Origin: CAZWAP01 sp964632005
GTDB taxonomy: Bacteria > Planctomycetota > Phycisphaerae > Sedimentisphaerales > Anaerobacaceae
Assembly (NCBI GenBank): GCA_964632005.1
Contig: CAZWAP010000008.1
Coordinates: forward strand, 1-64,000
DNA: 64,000 nt
Reading direction: 5' to 3'
Within the stretch, counting starts at the first letter, position 1, and the number at the start of each line of letters is the position of its first letter. The notes beneath the pieces were generated by a model, which saw nothing but the letters and a program-made list of their open reading frames with translations, did not search any database and was not told where the DNA came from. Below, one piece after another: positions 1 to 8,818 of the stretch. A program made the position numbers and the translations under genes.

Positions 1-38
1 TTTCCACGGACGGCACCAGCAGGCGTGCTGGATGAGGA

Positions 39-71
39 AAGGCCGGGCAAATGTTCTCTGCGCCCGGCCTT
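39..71 (-). terminator. Hairpin downstream of the sugar isomerase-like gene
   Basis: A perfect 10-bp inverted repeat (39-48 with 62-71, stem AAGGCCGGGC) encloses a 13-nt loop. It lies about 50 bp past the stop of the minus-strand gene at 121-921. The U-tract on the minus strand is poor (TTTCCTC), so this may be a weak intrinsic terminator or only an mRNA 3' stabilising hairpin. Confidence 0.5.
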
Positions 72-120
72 CCAATATGTTAATCCACCTCACACCTTGA
101 GGAGGCGGCTCCGCTGCTTG

Positions 121-921
121 CTAACTCGGGTTGTAGCTGGCCTCCGAGTACCCTGGTTGCCTCTGGGGCCGATTCGGCCATTTCAGCACGTCAAAGAGGA
201 ACTCGCTGGCCTGTCGTATCATCACCCCGGGCGTACACGGGCACATCTCGAACGCCCCGATTACCTCGTGGTCATATTTGTTGAGCTGCTCCAGCAGGTA
301 ATCCCAGTTCTCGCGGGCGATTCCCCCTTGCAGACCCGGCGGCTCGTGGTCGTCGATGTGCCCGTAGTTGTCGGTAAGGTGAAGATGCGCTACCCTCGGT
401 GCCAACTCGTCAACGTACTGCTTGAACGAGAATTTCCTGTCCAGGTTGGCATACCCGGTATCCAGGCAGTACCAGATCGACCCGAACCTCTGGCCGATCT
501 GCTTGATTGTCGGCAAAGAACCGGTCTCAAGACACAACTGGACCTCGTTTTGCTCGGCGAGCTTCACCACCTCCGCAGGGAACCCGCTGCCGTTCGGCTC
601 GGTTCCATCCTGGATGCCGAGGCTCTCCAGATTGGTTACTATGTGGGCACTGAGCAGCTTGGCGCACTCGATCTGCTCGTTCCACTGCTCCAAAGTCGGT
701 TTGTCCGTCCGGGACCGCATCGAAACCAGCATTCCCTGGGTCGCCGCGGTCAGTCTGGGCCAGTTGCGTCGCTCATACCGGCACTCCTCGTGGCCCTTGA
801 TGTTTGGCCAGAGCTCGACCCCGAAGCCGAGCGACTTGAGGTACTGGCACTCTTGCTCGAAGGACAGGTGGTGCTCCCGGCCCCAGAATACCATAGTTGA
901 AACCACGTATCTGATACGCAT
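121..921 (-). CDS. Sugar phosphate isomerase/epimerase-like TIM-barrel protein
   Basis: A 266-residue protein of the xylose isomerase-like TIM-barrel (AP endonuclease family 2) superfamily, which acts on sugars, inositols or related small molecules with a divalent metal. Visible superfamily features are the LCLETG strand with its metal-ligand-type Glu, the LDTGYAN strand, and VAHLHLTDNYG with its His-containing barrel strand. There is no signal peptide, so it is cytoplasmic. I chose the ATG at 921 because the product then begins with the expected first beta strand (MRIRYVVSTMVFWG); six more codons are open upstream. It is divergent from rpmE. The substrate cannot be read from sequence. Confidence 0.85.
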   Translation of the reverse strand: MRIRYVVSTMVFWGREHHLSFEQECQYLKSLGFGVELWPNIKGHEECRYERRNWPRLTAATQGMLVSMRSRTDKPTLEQWNEQIECAKLLSAHIVTNLESLGIQDGTEPNGSGFPAEVVKLAEQNEVQLCLETGSLPTIKQIGQRFGSIWYCLDTGYANLDRKFSFKQYVDELAPRVAHLHLTDNYGHIDDHEPPGLQGGIARENWDYLLEQLNKYDHEVIGAFEMCPCTPGVMIRQASEFLFDVLKWPNRPQRQPGYSEASYNPS

Positions 922-1045
922 CTCGATTCTCCGTAGCAAGCCCTAAGTATCTGCCCCCAAGGGCCCGGACGTTATCTATATCGATTAAAATCAACGCAGG
1001 ATTCAAACTTTATCGGCAAAAAAAACGATTCGCCCAAAATTTACA

Positions 1046-1074
1046 TTGAAATATCCCCCCGTCAGCGGTATATT
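1046..1074 (+). promoter_or_regulatory. Sigma-70-like promoter for rpmE
   Basis: TTGAAA (1046-1051) and TATATT (1069-1074) are separated by exactly 17 bp and sit 36 bp upstream of the rpmE ATG, in the divergent intergenic region. Called by similarity to the TTGACA/TATAAT consensus; no transcript data. Confidence 0.5.
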
Positions 1075-1110
1075 GTTGAACTCCTCTGGTCGATAGGCTT
1101 AGGTGCAGTT

Positions 1111-1344
1111 ATGAAAAAGGGCATACATCCAGAATACCGTAAGGTGGTTGTTCGTTGTGGCTGCGGCAACACCTTCGAGACCCGCAGCACCACGAAGGAA
1201 ATCCACGCAGAAATCTGCTCGATGTGCCACCCGTTCTATACGGGAAAGCAGAAGTTCGTCGATACCGCCGGGCGGATAGAACGCTTCCAGAAAAAGTACG
1301 GCACCAGTTACTTCAAGAAGAGCCAGAAAGACCAGAAGCAATAG
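1111..1344 (+). CDS. rpmE: 50S ribosomal protein L31, zinc-binding type
   Basis: A 77-residue L31 protein of the large ribosomal subunit. The N-terminus MKKGIHPEY is typical of the family. Four cysteines (C16, C18, C36, C39) form the C-x-C plus C-x-x-C zinc site that marks the C+ form. The length matches the usual 65-80 residues. A consensus-like promoter lies just upstream, and prfA follows about 110 bp downstream, an rpmE-prfA order common in bacteria. Confidence 0.97.
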   Translation: MKKGIHPEYRKVVVRCGCGNTFETRSTTKEIHAEICSMCHPFYTGKQKFVDTAGRIERFQKKYGTSYFKKSQKDQKQ

Positions 1345-1453
1345 CTTTTCCCTCGTTTGAGGACGGCGTTTAAGCCGCCGGTATCGTCCCGTGCCTGGAT
1401 TCTGTCCGGCAGAGCTTATCCGCTGTTCCTTTCGTCCTGATCGGATCGTCCCC

Positions 1454-2542
1454 ATGACCGAACTAACGGACAACCTGCTTGCGAGACTCCGGGAGATTGA
1501 GAGCCGGTTCGTGGAGATCGAGCGGCAGATCTCCGACCCGGCCATCGCCCGGGATTCGGCCAGACTCGTGGCGCTGGCCAAGGAGCAGGGACGCCTCAAG
1601 GCTCTCGTCGGCATCTACCGCCAGTACAATGCAACGGTATCCGAGATCCAGGACGCCGAGAAGATGCGGGACGACCCCCAGCTCGACAAGGAACTCCGCG
1701 AATTGGCCGAGCAGGAACTCAGCCGACTTGAAGAAAAGCGCAAGGCCCTGCTCGACCAGCTCCAGGAAAAGCTCGTTATGGCCGACGATATGAACATAGG
1801 CTCGGTGATAATGGAGATACGCGCCGGTACCGGCGGAGAAGAGGCTGCCTTGTTCGCGCGCGACCTGTACAATATGTACGTCAAGTACGCCGAAAGCCGG
1901 AAATGGAAGGTGGACCAGCTCGCTTTTAGCCCGACCGGGAGGGGGGGCTTTCGCGAGGTGATCTTCAGCGTCAAGGGCGAGGGCGTCTGGACGGAATTGG
2001 GCTACGAGGGCGGAGGTCATCGTGTCCAGCGGGTACCCGAAACGGAATCCCAGGGCAGAATACACACCTCCGCCGCCACGGTGGCCGTCCTGCCCGAGCC
2101 CGAGGAGCTCGACATCGAGATATCCAGCCAGGATGTTATTGAGCACGTCAGCAGGTCGAGCGGGCCCGGCGGCCAGAACGTCAACAAGGTCAGCAGCGCA
2201 GTCAAACTCGAACACGTCCCGACTGGAATCACCGTCAGCATGCAGGACGAAAAGAGTCAGCACAAGAACCGCGCCAAGGCCTGGCGAGTCCTGCGGAGCA
2301 GGGTTTACGAGTACTTCGAAAGCAAGAAACGAGCCGAACGCGATTCGCAGCGTAGGACTATGATCGGCTCGGGTGATAGGTCCCAGAAAATCAGAACCTA
2401 TAATTACCCGCAAAACCGCGTGACCGACCACAGGATCAACCTGTCGCTCTACAACCTCGAGAGGATAATGGCCGGTGAGATGGGCGAGCTGATCGCCGCA
2501 CTTAAAGATTATGACCTGCAGCAGCGGTTGAAAAACCTCTGA
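1454..2542 (+). CDS. prfA: Peptide chain release factor 1
   Basis: A 362-residue class I release factor that reads UAA and UAG and triggers peptidyl-tRNA hydrolysis on the ribosome. The catalytic GGQ is at residues 239-241 (GPGGQNVNKV). The stop-codon-recognition tripeptide is P-E-T at 195-197, of the RF1 PxT form and not the RF2 SPF form. I chose the ATG at 1454 because it gives the usual RF1 length (E. coli 360) and the expected start; the longer frame from 1391 adds 21 non-conserved residues. The prmC methyltransferase gene that often follows prfA is absent here. Confidence 0.97.
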   Translation: MTELTDNLLARLREIESRFVEIERQISDPAIARDSARLVALAKEQGRLKALVGIYRQYNATVSEIQDAEKMRDDPQLDKELRELAEQELSRLEEKRKALLDQLQEKLVMADDMNIGSVIMEIRAGTGGEEAALFARDLYNMYVKYAESRKWKVDQLAFSPTGRGGFREVIFSVKGEGVWTELGYEGGGHRVQRVPETESQGRIHTSAATVAVLPEPEELDIEISSQDVIEHVSRSSGPGGQNVNKVSSAVKLEHVPTGITVSMQDEKSQHKNRAKAWRVLRSRVYEYFESKKRAERDSQRRTMIGSGDRSQKIRTYNYPQNRVTDHRINLSLYNLERIMAGEMGELIAALKDYDLQQRLKNL

Positions 2543-2601
2543 GCGTCACCGACGAGCGCCCCGCAAGCGGCTTGTGGTGCCGTTCAAGGCCGGAGGTTCA
2601 G

Positions 2602-3687
2602 ATGAGAGTCGTTGTGACCGGAATGGTGGGTATCGACAAGAAGAGTTACCTTCAGAAGCTCTGCGCATATGCCTGCGACCGGGGTAAAGAGGTGCTGTTG
2701 TGCAACGTCGGCGATATGATGTACGCCGAGGCCCCCGACATCCGGCCCGGAAAGATACTCGACATACCCCTCAAAAGGCTCAGTTCTCTTCGCCGCAGCG
2801 TCTTCAAGGACATCGTCGCCAGGGCCCGAACCGCCCCCAACTTGATTGTCAATACGCACGCGACCTTCCGTTGGAGGCACGGACTGTTTCCCGCCGTCGA
2901 TTTTGACCAGATGAGACAGCTCAACGCCGATATGTACATCTGCCTGATTGACGGTGTCATCGCCCTGCACACCCGGCTGCTTGCCGAGCACGCCGTCGAG
3001 CATACATTGAAGGATCTGGTGGTCTGGCGCGAAGAAGAAATTATCGGAACCGAGATGCTCTGCAAGGGCATCAACGAAGATGTCCCCTTCTATTGTCTTG
3101 CCCGCGGTACCGACGCCGAGACCATAGAAACATTCTACAGGCTCGTTTTCGCCCCGGAGATGAACAGGGTCTATCTGAGTTTTCCGATGACGGCGGTCGC
3201 CGGTATCAGGACGGTCAAAAATGAGATCGACCGGTTCAGGGAGTCAATGAAACGGCTGTTTATCTGCTTCGACCCGGGCGACCTGGAAGAATCGTTGCTC
3301 CCGCAGTATGCCCGGCAGGCCCGCGAAAAGGGGCTGGACTTTCTCGAGGTCGAGGCCCTTGGGCGGAAGGTCCGCCTGGACCTGGATGAGGTTCGCCAGA
3401 TCGAACGCGATATCAACAGCCAGATATACGCCCGGGATTTCCTGCTGATTGACCAGTCGGATATGATAATCAGCTTCGTCCCCCAGATGCCGGACGGACG
3501 GGCCGCCATCTCAAGCGGTGTCGAAAGAGAGCTCCAGCACGCCCACGAGGCCACCAAGGAGGTCTACGTCATCTGGCCCGCAAAGCAGACTCCGTCGGTC
3601 TTCGTGACCCAAACCGCGACCAGACTCTTCAACGATATAGATGACGCCGTCGAATTCTTCGAGGAAACCCGGATGGTCCGGAAGTAA
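2602..3687 (+). CDS. P-loop kinase-like protein with a C-terminal deoxyribosyltransferase-like domain
   Basis: A 361-residue cytoplasmic protein. The N-terminus RVVVTGMVGIDKKSYL is a first beta strand running into a P-loop-like G-x-x-G-x-x-K-K-S, as in adenylate-kinase-like NTPases. The C-terminal part, from about residue 190, starts with RVYLSFPMT and later has DQSDMIISFVP followed by SSGVERELQHA and VYVIWP. That order resembles nucleoside 2-deoxyribosyltransferase-type folds (GPMF strand, aspartate strand, S-G-x-x-E helix). The start at 2602 is preceded by GGAGG. It lies between prfA and deoC, so a role in deoxynucleoside or deoxynucleotide handling is plausible. Function is inferred; the domain assignment needs profile confirmation. 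Confidence 0.75.
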   Translation: MRVVVTGMVGIDKKSYLQKLCAYACDRGKEVLLCNVGDMMYAEAPDIRPGKILDIPLKRLSSLRRSVFKDIVARARTAPNLIVNTHATFRWRHGLFPAVDFDQMRQLNADMYICLIDGVIALHTRLLAEHAVEHTLKDLVVWREEEIIGTEMLCKGINEDVPFYCLARGTDAETIETFYRLVFAPEMNRVYLSFPMTAVAGIRTVKNEIDRFRESMKRLFICFDPGDLEESLLPQYARQAREKGLDFLEVEALGRKVRLDLDEVRQIERDINSQIYARDFLLIDQSDMIISFVPQMPDGRAAISSGVERELQHAHEATKEVYVIWPAKQTPSVFVTQTATRLFNDIDDAVEFFEETRMVRK

Positions 3688-3729
3688 AATTCCTGGCACG
3701 CGCTGTTGGGTCGTAGGCATCGGTGGCAA

Positions 3730-4425
3730 ATGTCGAACCTCCAACGTCAAATATCAGGCAAGCAAATGGCCGGCTGTATCGACCATACATTGCTTTTGCC
3801 CACCACAACAACCGTCCATGTGGAGCAGCTATGCGAAGAAGCAAGGCAGTGGGGCTTCTACGCGGTCTGCGTCAATCCGCGATGGGTGCCTTTGGCGGCT
3901 GATCGATTGAGCCGTACCAATATCAAGGTCGCCTCAGCCATCAGCCTGCCACTCGGTGCCGATGCCACGAAAATCAAGGTCGCACAGGCCAGGGACGCAA
4001 TCTTTGCCGGCGCCGACGAGATCGATATGGTAGCCGACCTGGCCGCGATAATCGAAGAAGACTCGAGGTTTCTGCTGGAGCAGTTTCAGGCCGTCTTGAA
4101 GGTATGCAGGCAGGTCAGGCCCAGGGTCTTGTTGAAGGTGATAATCGAATCGGCGGCCCTTACCGGCGGCCAGAAGATATTCGCCTGCCGCATTGCACAG
4201 CAGGCACACGTCGATTTTGTCAAGACGAGCACCGGGATGCACCCGGCCGGCGGTGCTACCGTGGAAGATATAAAACTGATGAAAGAAGCAGCTCCCGACT
4301 GTATGATAAAAGCAGCCGGTGGAATACGCACCGCAAAGCAGGCCCTGGAAATGCTCGAGGCCGGTGCCGTCAGGATAGGCACCTCCTCGGGTGTGCGAAT
4401 TGTAAATGAAATAGAGGCGGGATGA
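3730..4425 (+). CDS. deoC: Deoxyribose-phosphate aldolase
   Basis: A 231-residue class I aldolase that splits 2-deoxyribose 5-phosphate into glyceraldehyde 3-phosphate and acetaldehyde in deoxynucleoside catabolism. The family opening CIDHTLL is present. The Schiff-base lysine lies in VDFVKTSTG (K165) and the second active-site lysine in IKAAGGIRT (K194). I chose the ATG at 3730; 3766 is possible but leaves only three residues before the conserved IDHT. It lies 42 bp after the P-loop gene and 4 bp before the pabB frame, suggesting one transcript. Confidence 0.95.
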   Translation: MSNLQRQISGKQMAGCIDHTLLLPTTTTVHVEQLCEEARQWGFYAVCVNPRWVPLAADRLSRTNIKVASAISLPLGADATKIKVAQARDAIFAGADEIDMVADLAAIIEEDSRFLLEQFQAVLKVCRQVRPRVLLKVIIESAALTGGQKIFACRIAQQAHVDFVKTSTGMHPAGGATVEDIKLMKEAAPDCMIKAAGGIRTAKQALEMLEAGAVRIGTSSGVRIVNEIEAG

Positions 4426-4429
4426 TTCA

Positions 4430-5893
4430 ATGACGGTCGGAGTCGCCGCTGGCACGCCCAAATCTGCTGTGTGCAGGTTGCACTGCAGGAAAGTCCGCGC
4501 ATCCGTGGCCTTGCCCGCCTTAAGCACGCTGTTCGCCGATCTCACCTCGCCGACAATCCTTGGCGGCAACACCGCCAAGTTGGAGGCTGATGGGTTCAGC
4601 TACTGGGCAGCCGAGCCGAGAGCCATCTTCGAATTCCGCCCGGGCCACAAAGACCCCTTCCAGAAACTCCAGGCCGCGATCGATAAATACTCGCTTGAGC
4701 ACGGCTGTGCGGATGATTTGCCGCCCGGTTCTTTTCGAGGCGGCTGGATGGGGTATTTCGCATACGAGCTTGGCCGGCATATCGAGCGGTTGCCCGAGAC
4801 CACCATCGACGAGCTCCGGATGCCCCTGATTCGCCTCTGCTTCTACGACAGGTTTATCGCCTATGGGCACGATTCGGGCGTGTTTTATCTGGCTGCCCTC
4901 GAAATGCCCGGCGAAGCCGAGCCGGCCGAGAAAAAACTCGATAACCTGCAGCACCTCCTGACCCGGGCGGCGGGGATTCACCTGCCCAGCCCTGCCTCCG
5001 CGGACCTTGAGGCTATCGACCTGGCGAGCTTCCGCTGCAATATGGACAGAAACTACTACCTGCGAATGTTCCACAGGATAAAGCGATATATTTTCGACGG
5101 TGAGGTCTACCAGATAAACTTCTCGCAGCGATTCGAGTGCGACTACCACGCTGAGCCGATAGACCTCTTCAACTGGCAGAATCAGCACAACCCCAGCGGC
5201 TATGCCGCCTATATTGACGCCGGAAGCTTCCACATTGTCAGTGCCTCACCGGAGATGTTCCTGACCATCACCAACGGCGCGATCAGCACCAAGCCGATAA
5301 AGGGGACTCGGCGGCGTATCCAGCCTGCCGACAATAACCGCCTGGTGGCAGAACGTATCAACGAGAAAAACTACTATGACCTTCTTCACAGCGAAAAAGA
5401 ACGGGCAGAGCTCAATATGATAGTTGATCTGGAACGCAACGACCTGGCGCGGATATGCCAGCCGGGAACCAGGCACGTCGTTCAGCCCCGGACAATAGAG
5501 GCCTACCCTACGGTCTTTCACGCCGTAGCCACCGTGGCCGGCCGGCTCCGCGACGAAATCACCTTCTGTGATTGCCTCAGAGCAATGTTCCCCGGCGGCT
5601 CGATCACCGGCGCACCGAAGATACGCTCGATGGAGATCATCGACGAAACCGAGCCCACCGCAAGAGGAGTCTATACGGGCAGCATCGGATATATCGGGCT
5701 GGACGGCAGCGTCTGCTTGAACATCGCCATACGCACGATTATTATCGCCGGCTGCAAGGCCTTTGCACAGACCGGCGGCGGCATCGTCGCCGACTCCGAA
5801 CCACAGGCCGAGTGGAACGAGACTATCACGAAGGCAAGGGCCCTGCTGGCTGGCATAACAGCCGTCCAGAAACATCGCAATTGCCCCAGCTAA
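4430..5893 (+). CDS. pabB: Aminodeoxychorismate synthase component I
   Basis: A chorismate-using enzyme of the anthranilate synthase component I family, making 4-amino-4-deoxychorismate for folate. The lysine in PIKGT (K291) is the PabB signature; anthranilate synthases have alanine there. PGGSITGAPK and the C-terminal GGGIVADS segment are also typical. The class IV aminotransferase immediately downstream supports PabB. The first 25 residues from ATG 4430 look unlike the family, and homology-like sequence starts near residue 27, so GTG 4505 is a real alternative start. The skipped 75 bp carry an odd sequence reported in the findings. No glutaminase partner is seen nearby. Confidence 0.92.
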   Translation: MTVGVAAGTPKSAVCRLHCRKVRASVALPALSTLFADLTSPTILGGNTAKLEADGFSYWAAEPRAIFEFRPGHKDPFQKLQAAIDKYSLEHGCADDLPPGSFRGGWMGYFAYELGRHIERLPETTIDELRMPLIRLCFYDRFIAYGHDSGVFYLAALEMPGEAEPAEKKLDNLQHLLTRAAGIHLPSPASADLEAIDLASFRCNMDRNYYLRMFHRIKRYIFDGEVYQINFSQRFECDYHAEPIDLFNWQNQHNPSGYAAYIDAGSFHIVSASPEMFLTITNGAISTKPIKGTRRRIQPADNNRLVAERINEKNYYDLLHSEKERAELNMIVDLERNDLARICQPGTRHVVQPRTIEAYPTVFHAVATVAGRLRDEITFCDCLRAMFPGGSITGAPKIRSMEIIDETEPTARGVYTGSIGYIGLDGSVCLNIAIRTIIIAGCKAFAQTGGGIVADSEPQAEWNETITKARALLAGITAVQKHRNCPS

Positions 5894-5894
5894 A

Positions 5895-6758
5895 ATGACA
5901 GAGAAGGTCTTTCTAAACGGTAGATTGGTCGATATCCCCGGCGCCTCTGTCTCGGTTGCCGACGGCGGCTTGCTGTACGGGGCAGGCCTCTTCGAGACCA
6001 TGCGGGTCCACAACGGCGTGGTCTTTGCCCTTGAAGACCACCTGGACCGCCTGTTTTTCAGCGCCAAAGTGCTCTCGATAAACATTACCTGCGATAGGCA
6101 GTACATCACCAGCGCCCTATACAAGGTCCTCCAGGCCAACCAGCTCAGCGACGCGCGGATCCGGCTGACGGTAACCACCGGGCCAATGTCCGAGCCGGAC
6201 GAGCAGCGCAAATCGACTCTGTTAATAACCGCCACGGCCCTCAAACCCTATCCGCCCCAGTACTACCAGAAGGGCGTTACCGTTATTCTGTGCCCCTACA
6301 GGCAGAACCCCAACGATCCTACCTGTGGACACAAGGTAACCAGCTTCTTTTCGCGGATGATGGCGCTGAAGGTGGCGCATCAAAAAGGGGCCGCCGAGGC
6401 CCTGTGGTTCACGCCGGATAGTCGCCTGGCCGAGGGCTGCATCAGCAATGTTTTCCTGGTCAAGGATTCCACACTCTATACACCTCCCATCTCTACCCCG
6501 GTTCTCGCGGGCGTGGCCAGGAGGACTATCTGCCAGATCGCCGCAGATGCGTCGATCGAACTGATCGAAAAAAACCTGTACATCGATGACGTGCTGAGCG
6601 CCGAAGAGATATTTCTGACCAACGTCATTATGCAGGTGATGCCGGTCAGCGGCGTCGAAAAGCATACGGTCGGTGACGGGAAGGTCGGCCCCGTAACGAA
6701 AAAATTGAAAGAGCGTTTTGAAGAATTCGTTGAGCGTCAATGCGGCAAAGACAAATGA
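5895..6758 (+). CDS. pabC: Class IV PLP aminotransferase, probable aminodeoxychorismate lyase
   Basis: A 287-residue fold-type IV PLP enzyme. It has the family N-terminus (VFLNGRLVD, then DGGLLYGAGLFETMR) and the PLP lysine context GHKVTSF, followed by EALWF and EGCISNVFLV. Branched-chain and D-amino-acid aminotransferases share this layout. The ATG is one base after the pabB stop, which makes 4-amino-4-deoxychorismate lyase (releasing pyruvate and 4-aminobenzoate) the likeliest role. Its end overlaps the NIF3 gene in an ATGA, so the two are probably translationally coupled. Confidence 0.85.
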   Translation: MTEKVFLNGRLVDIPGASVSVADGGLLYGAGLFETMRVHNGVVFALEDHLDRLFFSAKVLSINITCDRQYITSALYKVLQANQLSDARIRLTVTTGPMSEPDEQRKSTLLITATALKPYPPQYYQKGVTVILCPYRQNPNDPTCGHKVTSFFSRMMALKVAHQKGAAEALWFTPDSRLAEGCISNVFLVKDSTLYTPPISTPVLAGVARRTICQIAADASIELIEKNLYIDDVLSAEEIFLTNVIMQVMPVSGVEKHTVGDGKVGPVTKKLKERFEEFVERQCGKDK

Positions 6759-7867
6759 AAGTAAGCGATGTCACGGCTGTCGTTGACAGCATCGTCCCGC
6801 TCCGTCTGGCTCAGGATTGGGACAACGTGGGCCTGCTTGTCGGCGATGCCGGCCAAATCGTCAGAAACATCCTGCTGACCATCGATGTTACCGCCGAGGT
6901 CGTGGCCGAGGCCAAGAAACTCAAGACCGACCTGATAATAAGCTATCATCCGGTCATCTGGGACGGCTTGAAAAAAGTTACCGCCGAGAGGCCGACGAGC
7001 CTCGTCTATGAGCTGATTCGCGCCGGGATCTCGGTCTTTTCGGTGCACACGGCCCTCGATACCGTCCCCGGGGGCCTCAACGACGCCCTTGCAGAGACCC
7101 TCGGAATAGAGAACCCTCAACCGCTCGGCGACTTCGTTCAAGACCCTCGTGCTGAGAACTTCAAGCTCGTTGTCTTTGTACCTCTCGATTCGCTCGGCGA
7201 GGTCCGCGAGGCCGTCTTCGCCGCCGGGGCCGGCAGGATAGGCAGCTACACGCACTGCGGCTTCAGTGCCGAAGGAACTGGCACGTTCTTGCCGCTCGAG
7301 GGTGCAAGGCCGGCCGTCGGCAGCAAAGGCAATCTTGAGAAGGTCCGGGAAGTCAGGTTCGAGACGATCGTCCCGGCCGACAGGCTCGATGCGGTTATCG
7401 CCGCGATGAGCAAGGCCCACCCCTACGAGACGCCCGCATTCGATCTGTTCAAGCTACGCAACCCCACCGCGAGGCTCGGCCTGGGCAGAATCGGCACCCT
7501 GGCTCGTCCGGCACGTCTCGAAGATCTCATCGAGAAGATAAGCAGACGTACCGGCGCAAAGGTTGTTGGCATAATCGGAAAGCAAAGACGCCTGGTGAAA
7601 AAAGCCGCCGTCTGCGCCGGCTCCTGCGGTAAGATAATCGAGGCAGTCATCGCTGCAAGGGCCGAGCTCTACGTGACCGGCGAGCTCAAGCACCACCACG
7701 CCCTGGCTGCCCGGCAGGCGGGCCTGACCTGCATCTGCCTCGGGCATAGCGTCTCGGAGCGATTCATACTCAAAAAGTTCGCCGGACAGTTGAAAAAAAG
7801 GCTCAACACCATAACAATCAACATCAGCAGGAAAGACACAGACCCGTTTACCTGGAAAAATATATGA
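6755..7867 (+). CDS. NIF3-family dinuclear metal-centre protein
   Basis: A 370-residue NIF3/YbgI/YqfO-type protein. Landmarks are AQDWDNVGLLVG near the N-terminus, SYHPVIW and SVHTALD metal-site segments, and a C-terminal ELKHHHALAA metal-site segment. A central insert (about residues 130-230, with KLVVFVP and AHPYETPAFD) is the PII-like domain of the long YqfO form. Members are often annotated GTP cyclohydrolase 1 type 2, but the physiological role is unsettled. ATG 6755 overlaps the preceding stop as ATGA; ATG 6740 is a less likely start. The end overlaps scpB the same way. Confidence 0.92.
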   Translation: MKVSDVTAVVDSIVPLRLAQDWDNVGLLVGDAGQIVRNILLTIDVTAEVVAEAKKLKTDLIISYHPVIWDGLKKVTAERPTSLVYELIRAGISVFSVHTALDTVPGGLNDALAETLGIENPQPLGDFVQDPRAENFKLVVFVPLDSLGEVREAVFAAGAGRIGSYTHCGFSAEGTGTFLPLEGARPAVGSKGNLEKVREVRFETIVPADRLDAVIAAMSKAHPYETPAFDLFKLRNPTARLGLGRIGTLARPARLEDLIEKISRRTGAKVVGIIGKQRRLVKKAAVCAGSCGKIIEAVIAARAELYVTGELKHHHALAARQAGLTCICLGHSVSERFILKKFAGQLKKRLNTITINISRKDTDPFTWKNI

Positions 7868-8583
7868 CCGAACAAGGCCAGCCTCAGCCAGAAACACCCT
7901 TCGAGGAGGCTCCAACCGACGCCAATGCCCTCGAACAGGACGATACCGCCGTCGGCGGGGACGAATCAGCCACATCCGGGCAGCCCGAGCCTGGGCCCGA
8001 CAACCAGGATGAACCCGGGACCGCCGAACGGCCCCACCACCTGAGCGAGGACCCCGGGCACAAGCCGACCGTTGAATCGGTCATAGAGGCGGTCCTTTTC
8101 GCCAGCGATGAGCCTCTGCCGGCCGCTCGCCTGGCAAGCATTGTCGAGGTTGGCCCAAAGCAGGTCCGCCAGCATATCCAGGACCTCAACCGCAAGTACC
8201 GCGAGAACCACAATTCCTTTCGGATCGAGCAAATTGCCGGCGGCTACCAGATGCTCACCCTCGGCTGCTACGGTTACTGGCTCAAGAAGCTGCTTCGCGC
8301 CCGCTCCGATACCAAGCTCAGCCCCGCGGCCCTGGAGACCCTTGCCGTAATCGCCTACAAGCAGCCGGTCTTGCGTGCGGATATCGAGGCCGTCAGGGGC
8401 GTCGCTGCCGGCGAGGTCATCCGAGGCCTGATGTACAAGGGGCTGGTCAAGATCGTCGGCAGGGCCGAAGTCCTCGGCAGGCCGATGCTTTATGGAACCA
8501 CAAAGAAATTCCTGGAGGTCTTCGGCCTCAACTCCCTCAAGGACCTTCCCAAGGTCGAGGAACTCAAAGAACCGCCCGCTTGA
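7864..8583 (+). CDS. scpB: Segregation and condensation protein B
   Basis: A 239-residue ScpB, the paired winged-helix subunit of the SMC-ScpA-ScpB condensin. The core starts near residue 75 (VIEAVLFASDEPLP) and continues through ETLAVIAYKQPV and the second wing (GAAGEVIRGLMYKGLVKI-like region). The first ~70 residues are acidic, Gln/Pro/Glu-rich and probably disordered, longer than in most ScpB proteins. It overlaps the NIF3 stop as ATGA and is the last gene of this co-directional run. scpA is not in the window. Confidence 0.94.
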   Translation: MTEQGQPQPETPFEEAPTDANALEQDDTAVGGDESATSGQPEPGPDNQDEPGTAERPHHLSEDPGHKPTVESVIEAVLFASDEPLPAARLASIVEVGPKQVRQHIQDLNRKYRENHNSFRIEQIAGGYQMLTLGCYGYWLKKLLRARSDTKLSPAALETLAVIAYKQPVLRADIEAVRGVAAGEVIRGLMYKGLVKIVGRAEVLGRPMLYGTTKKFLEVFGLNSLKDLPKVEELKEPPA

Positions 8584-8818
8584 GCCGTATCCCGGCGGCT
8601 GGCCCGGCCATCGTTTTCATCACTCCGCCGCAGAGCCCAACGGGCAAAATCACCCTTTGCGAGCTACGTGTCTGCATAATCTCCACGGTTAACGAGGAAC
8701 ACGGGCCGATCCCCGGGCAGGTCTTTTCGATCGGGCTTGAGGGGCCTGCTGGTTGACTTGCAGCGGATCCTCGCCTGGCTCTGTCCCCGTTGGAGGCCCC
8801 TGCCTGCCGAGTCAGTCC

